A stretch of DNA of 64,000 nucleotides, taken from contig BJHQ01000001.1 of NCBI GenBank assembly GCA_014193115.1, positions 186,001-250,000 of the forward strand, written 5' to 3'. How positions within the stretch are numbered: position 1 is the first letter of the stretch; every line of letters begins with the position of its first letter. The notes under the pieces are model-generated. The model did not search any database and was not told the DNA's origin. It saw nothing but the letters and a program-made list of their open reading frames with translations. Below are positions 62,965 to 64,000 of this stretch, piece after piece. Origin of the DNA: Planctomycetota bacterium. Its GTDB lineage: Bacteria > Planctomycetota > UBA11346. The position numbers and the translations under genes were made by a program.

Positions 62965-64000
62965 ATGGCCACCACCCGCCCACGCACCGTCGCCCGCTCC
63001 ACTGCACCTGCGGCCAGCGCAGCACCTGCAGAAAGCGCAGCACCGACCCTGGCCATCGACCTGTCCGGCAGTGACTGGACCGTCCGCCGCGCCGATCAGA
63101 AGAAGCGCATCCCGGCCCGGGTGCCCGGCTGCGTCCACGCCGACCTGCTCCGCGCTGGAGCCCTTCCGCCGCTGCACTGGCGCGACAACGAGATCGCACA
63201 CAAAGAGCTGATCCGCCACGACTGGGTGTGGCAGCGCACGGTGACCTGCGACCGCGCCCTGCTCGCCCACCAGCGCATCTGGCTGCGTGCCGAGGGCCTC
63301 GACACCCTCGCTGACATCCAGGTCAACGACCAGGTCGTGCTCAAAGCCGACAACATGTTCCGGACCTGGGAGGTCGATCTGAAACCGGTGCTGAAGGCCG
63401 GGAAAAATACGATCACCGTCACCATCCGCTCGCCTCTGCCGGCGATGGCGGCGGGGAACCAGCGGCGCCACCTGCCCCAGTGGAATTGCTACGACCCGGC
63501 CTTCGCCGGCCGCGGTCATGTGCGCAAGCAGGCCTGTTCATTCGGCTGGGACTGGGGTCCGGCCGTGCCGTCGTCGGGCATCTGGAAAGCGCTGACCATC
63601 CACGCCGCTGACCATGGCCGGCTGGTCCAGGTCGCTGTCAGCCAGCGGCACCAGCCGGGCTCGGTGGTGGTCGCGGTCAACGCCGAGGTCGAAGCGTGGA
63701 TCGAAGGCACCCTCGGCGTGCATGCCGTGCTCAGCCGCAACGGCGAGCAGGTCGCCGCCGCCACCGCTGCTGCCGGCGCCGCGCTGGAGCTGCTGGTGAC
63801 CAAACCCGATTTGTGGTGGCCCAACGGCCTGGGCGAGCAGCCGCTGTATGAACTGCGGGTCGAGCTGCTCGGTCCCGCCGGCGTGGTCGACCGCTGGCAG
63901 CGCCGCATCGGCCTGCGCACTTTGGAGCTGGTTCGCGAACCGGACCACTTCGGAGAAGCCGGAAAGAGCGGGGAGAGCTTCGCCTTCCGCTGCAATGGCC
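62965..64000 (+). CDS. Beta-mannosidase (GH2), 5' part
   Basis: The gene runs out of the window; 345 codons are visible. After a Thr/Ala-rich N-terminus of about 40 residues without a clear signal peptide, the GH2 sugar-binding domain shows VPGCVHADLLRAGALPPLHW, then RDNEIAHK...DWVWQRTV. The beta-mannosidase marker SFGWDWGP appears inside RKQACSFGWDWGPAVPSSGI. LWWPNGLGEQPLYEL marks the second, immunoglobulin-like domain. The catalytic TIM barrel is outside the window. Such enzymes release mannose from the non-reducing ends of oligosaccharides. AGGA seven bases upstream supports ATG 62965. Confidence 0.93.
   Translation, partial: MATTRPRTVARSTAPAASAAPAESAAPTLAIDLSGSDWTVRRADQKKRIPARVPGCVHADLLRAGALPPLHWRDNEIAHKELIRHDWVWQRTVTCDRALLAHQRIWLRAEGLDTLADIQVNDQVVLKADNMFRTWEVDLKPVLKAGKNTITVTIRSPLPAMAAGNQRRHLPQWNCYDPAFAGRGHVRKQACSFGWDWGPAVPSSGIWKALTIHAADHGRLVQVAVSQRHQPGSVVVAVNAEVEAWIEGTLGVHAVLSRNGEQVAAATAAAGAALELLVTKPDLWWPNGLGEQPLYELRVELLGPAGVVDRWQRRIGLRTLELVREPDHFGEAGKSGESFAFRCNG

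Overview
The window is about 70% GC and almost wholly coding. I see no rRNA, tRNA, CRISPR array, phage or transposase gene. The gene content (MoxR/DUF58/BatA/VWA cluster, HEAT plus PQQ-type propeller, terpenoid-cyclase-fold repeat protein, NPCBM-like module, Gfo/Idh/MocA, CE7 esterase, beta-mannosidase, an LpxH-like enzyme) suggests a Gram-negative polysaccharide-degrading bacterium. The PVC group is most likely, perhaps a planctomycete. That placement is an inference from gene families, not from a marker gene.

Layout. 1-6,270: housekeeping genes (3' end of trpA, tatC, proB), a RibB with a degenerate GTP-cyclohydrolase II domain whose start overlaps the stop of a VapBC module, and a Gfo/Idh/MocA oxidoreductase. 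6,270-9,403: an AT-rich islet with an XRE-ImmA/IrrE + DUF4411 (PIN) toxin-antitoxin pair, a GH99/WbsX-like secreted protein and a small Tsi6-like protein. 9,437-32,025 (minus strand): a probable 12-gene operon that starts with moxR and a DUF58 protein. It continues through two VWA membrane proteins, a DUF4175-like protein, a long helical protein, an uncharacterised MoxR-cluster protein, an NPCBM-like protein, two large secreted polysaccharide-lyase-like proteins, a HEAT/propeller fusion and a terpenoid-cyclase-fold protein. Nearly every junction is a 4-base stop/start overlap. 32,254-36,152: CE7 esterase, HAD-IIA phosphatase, LpxH-like phosphoesterase, truA. 36,232-39,335 (minus): IclR regulator coupled to an FAD-dependent oxidoreductase. 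39,548-45,744 (minus): a peptide/opine-type ABC importer with one ATPase. 45,913-61,200 (plus): ECF sigma factor, an anti-sigma-like/VWA (YfbK-type) fusion, and two very large beta-rich envelope proteins of 1,253 and 2,305 residues. 61,430-64,000: a secreted PQQ-propeller protein and the start of a beta-mannosidase that runs out of the window.

The two large clusters are the most interesting part. One is a MoxR chaperone system extended with carbohydrate-related secreted proteins. The other is a sigma/anti-sigma-VWA unit coupled to giant envelope proteins that appear to be built from three copies of one module.

Non-coding DNA is dominated by repeats: arrays of a GCCGAG...CTCGGC palindrome with a GGGAGC arm in four intergenic gaps, an 88-bp tandem duplication over an ABC permease start codon, a 72-bp tandem repeat, and dispersed CCAAGGCGCC-type elements. 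At least six genes also carry short in-frame 18- or 21-bp tandem repeats.
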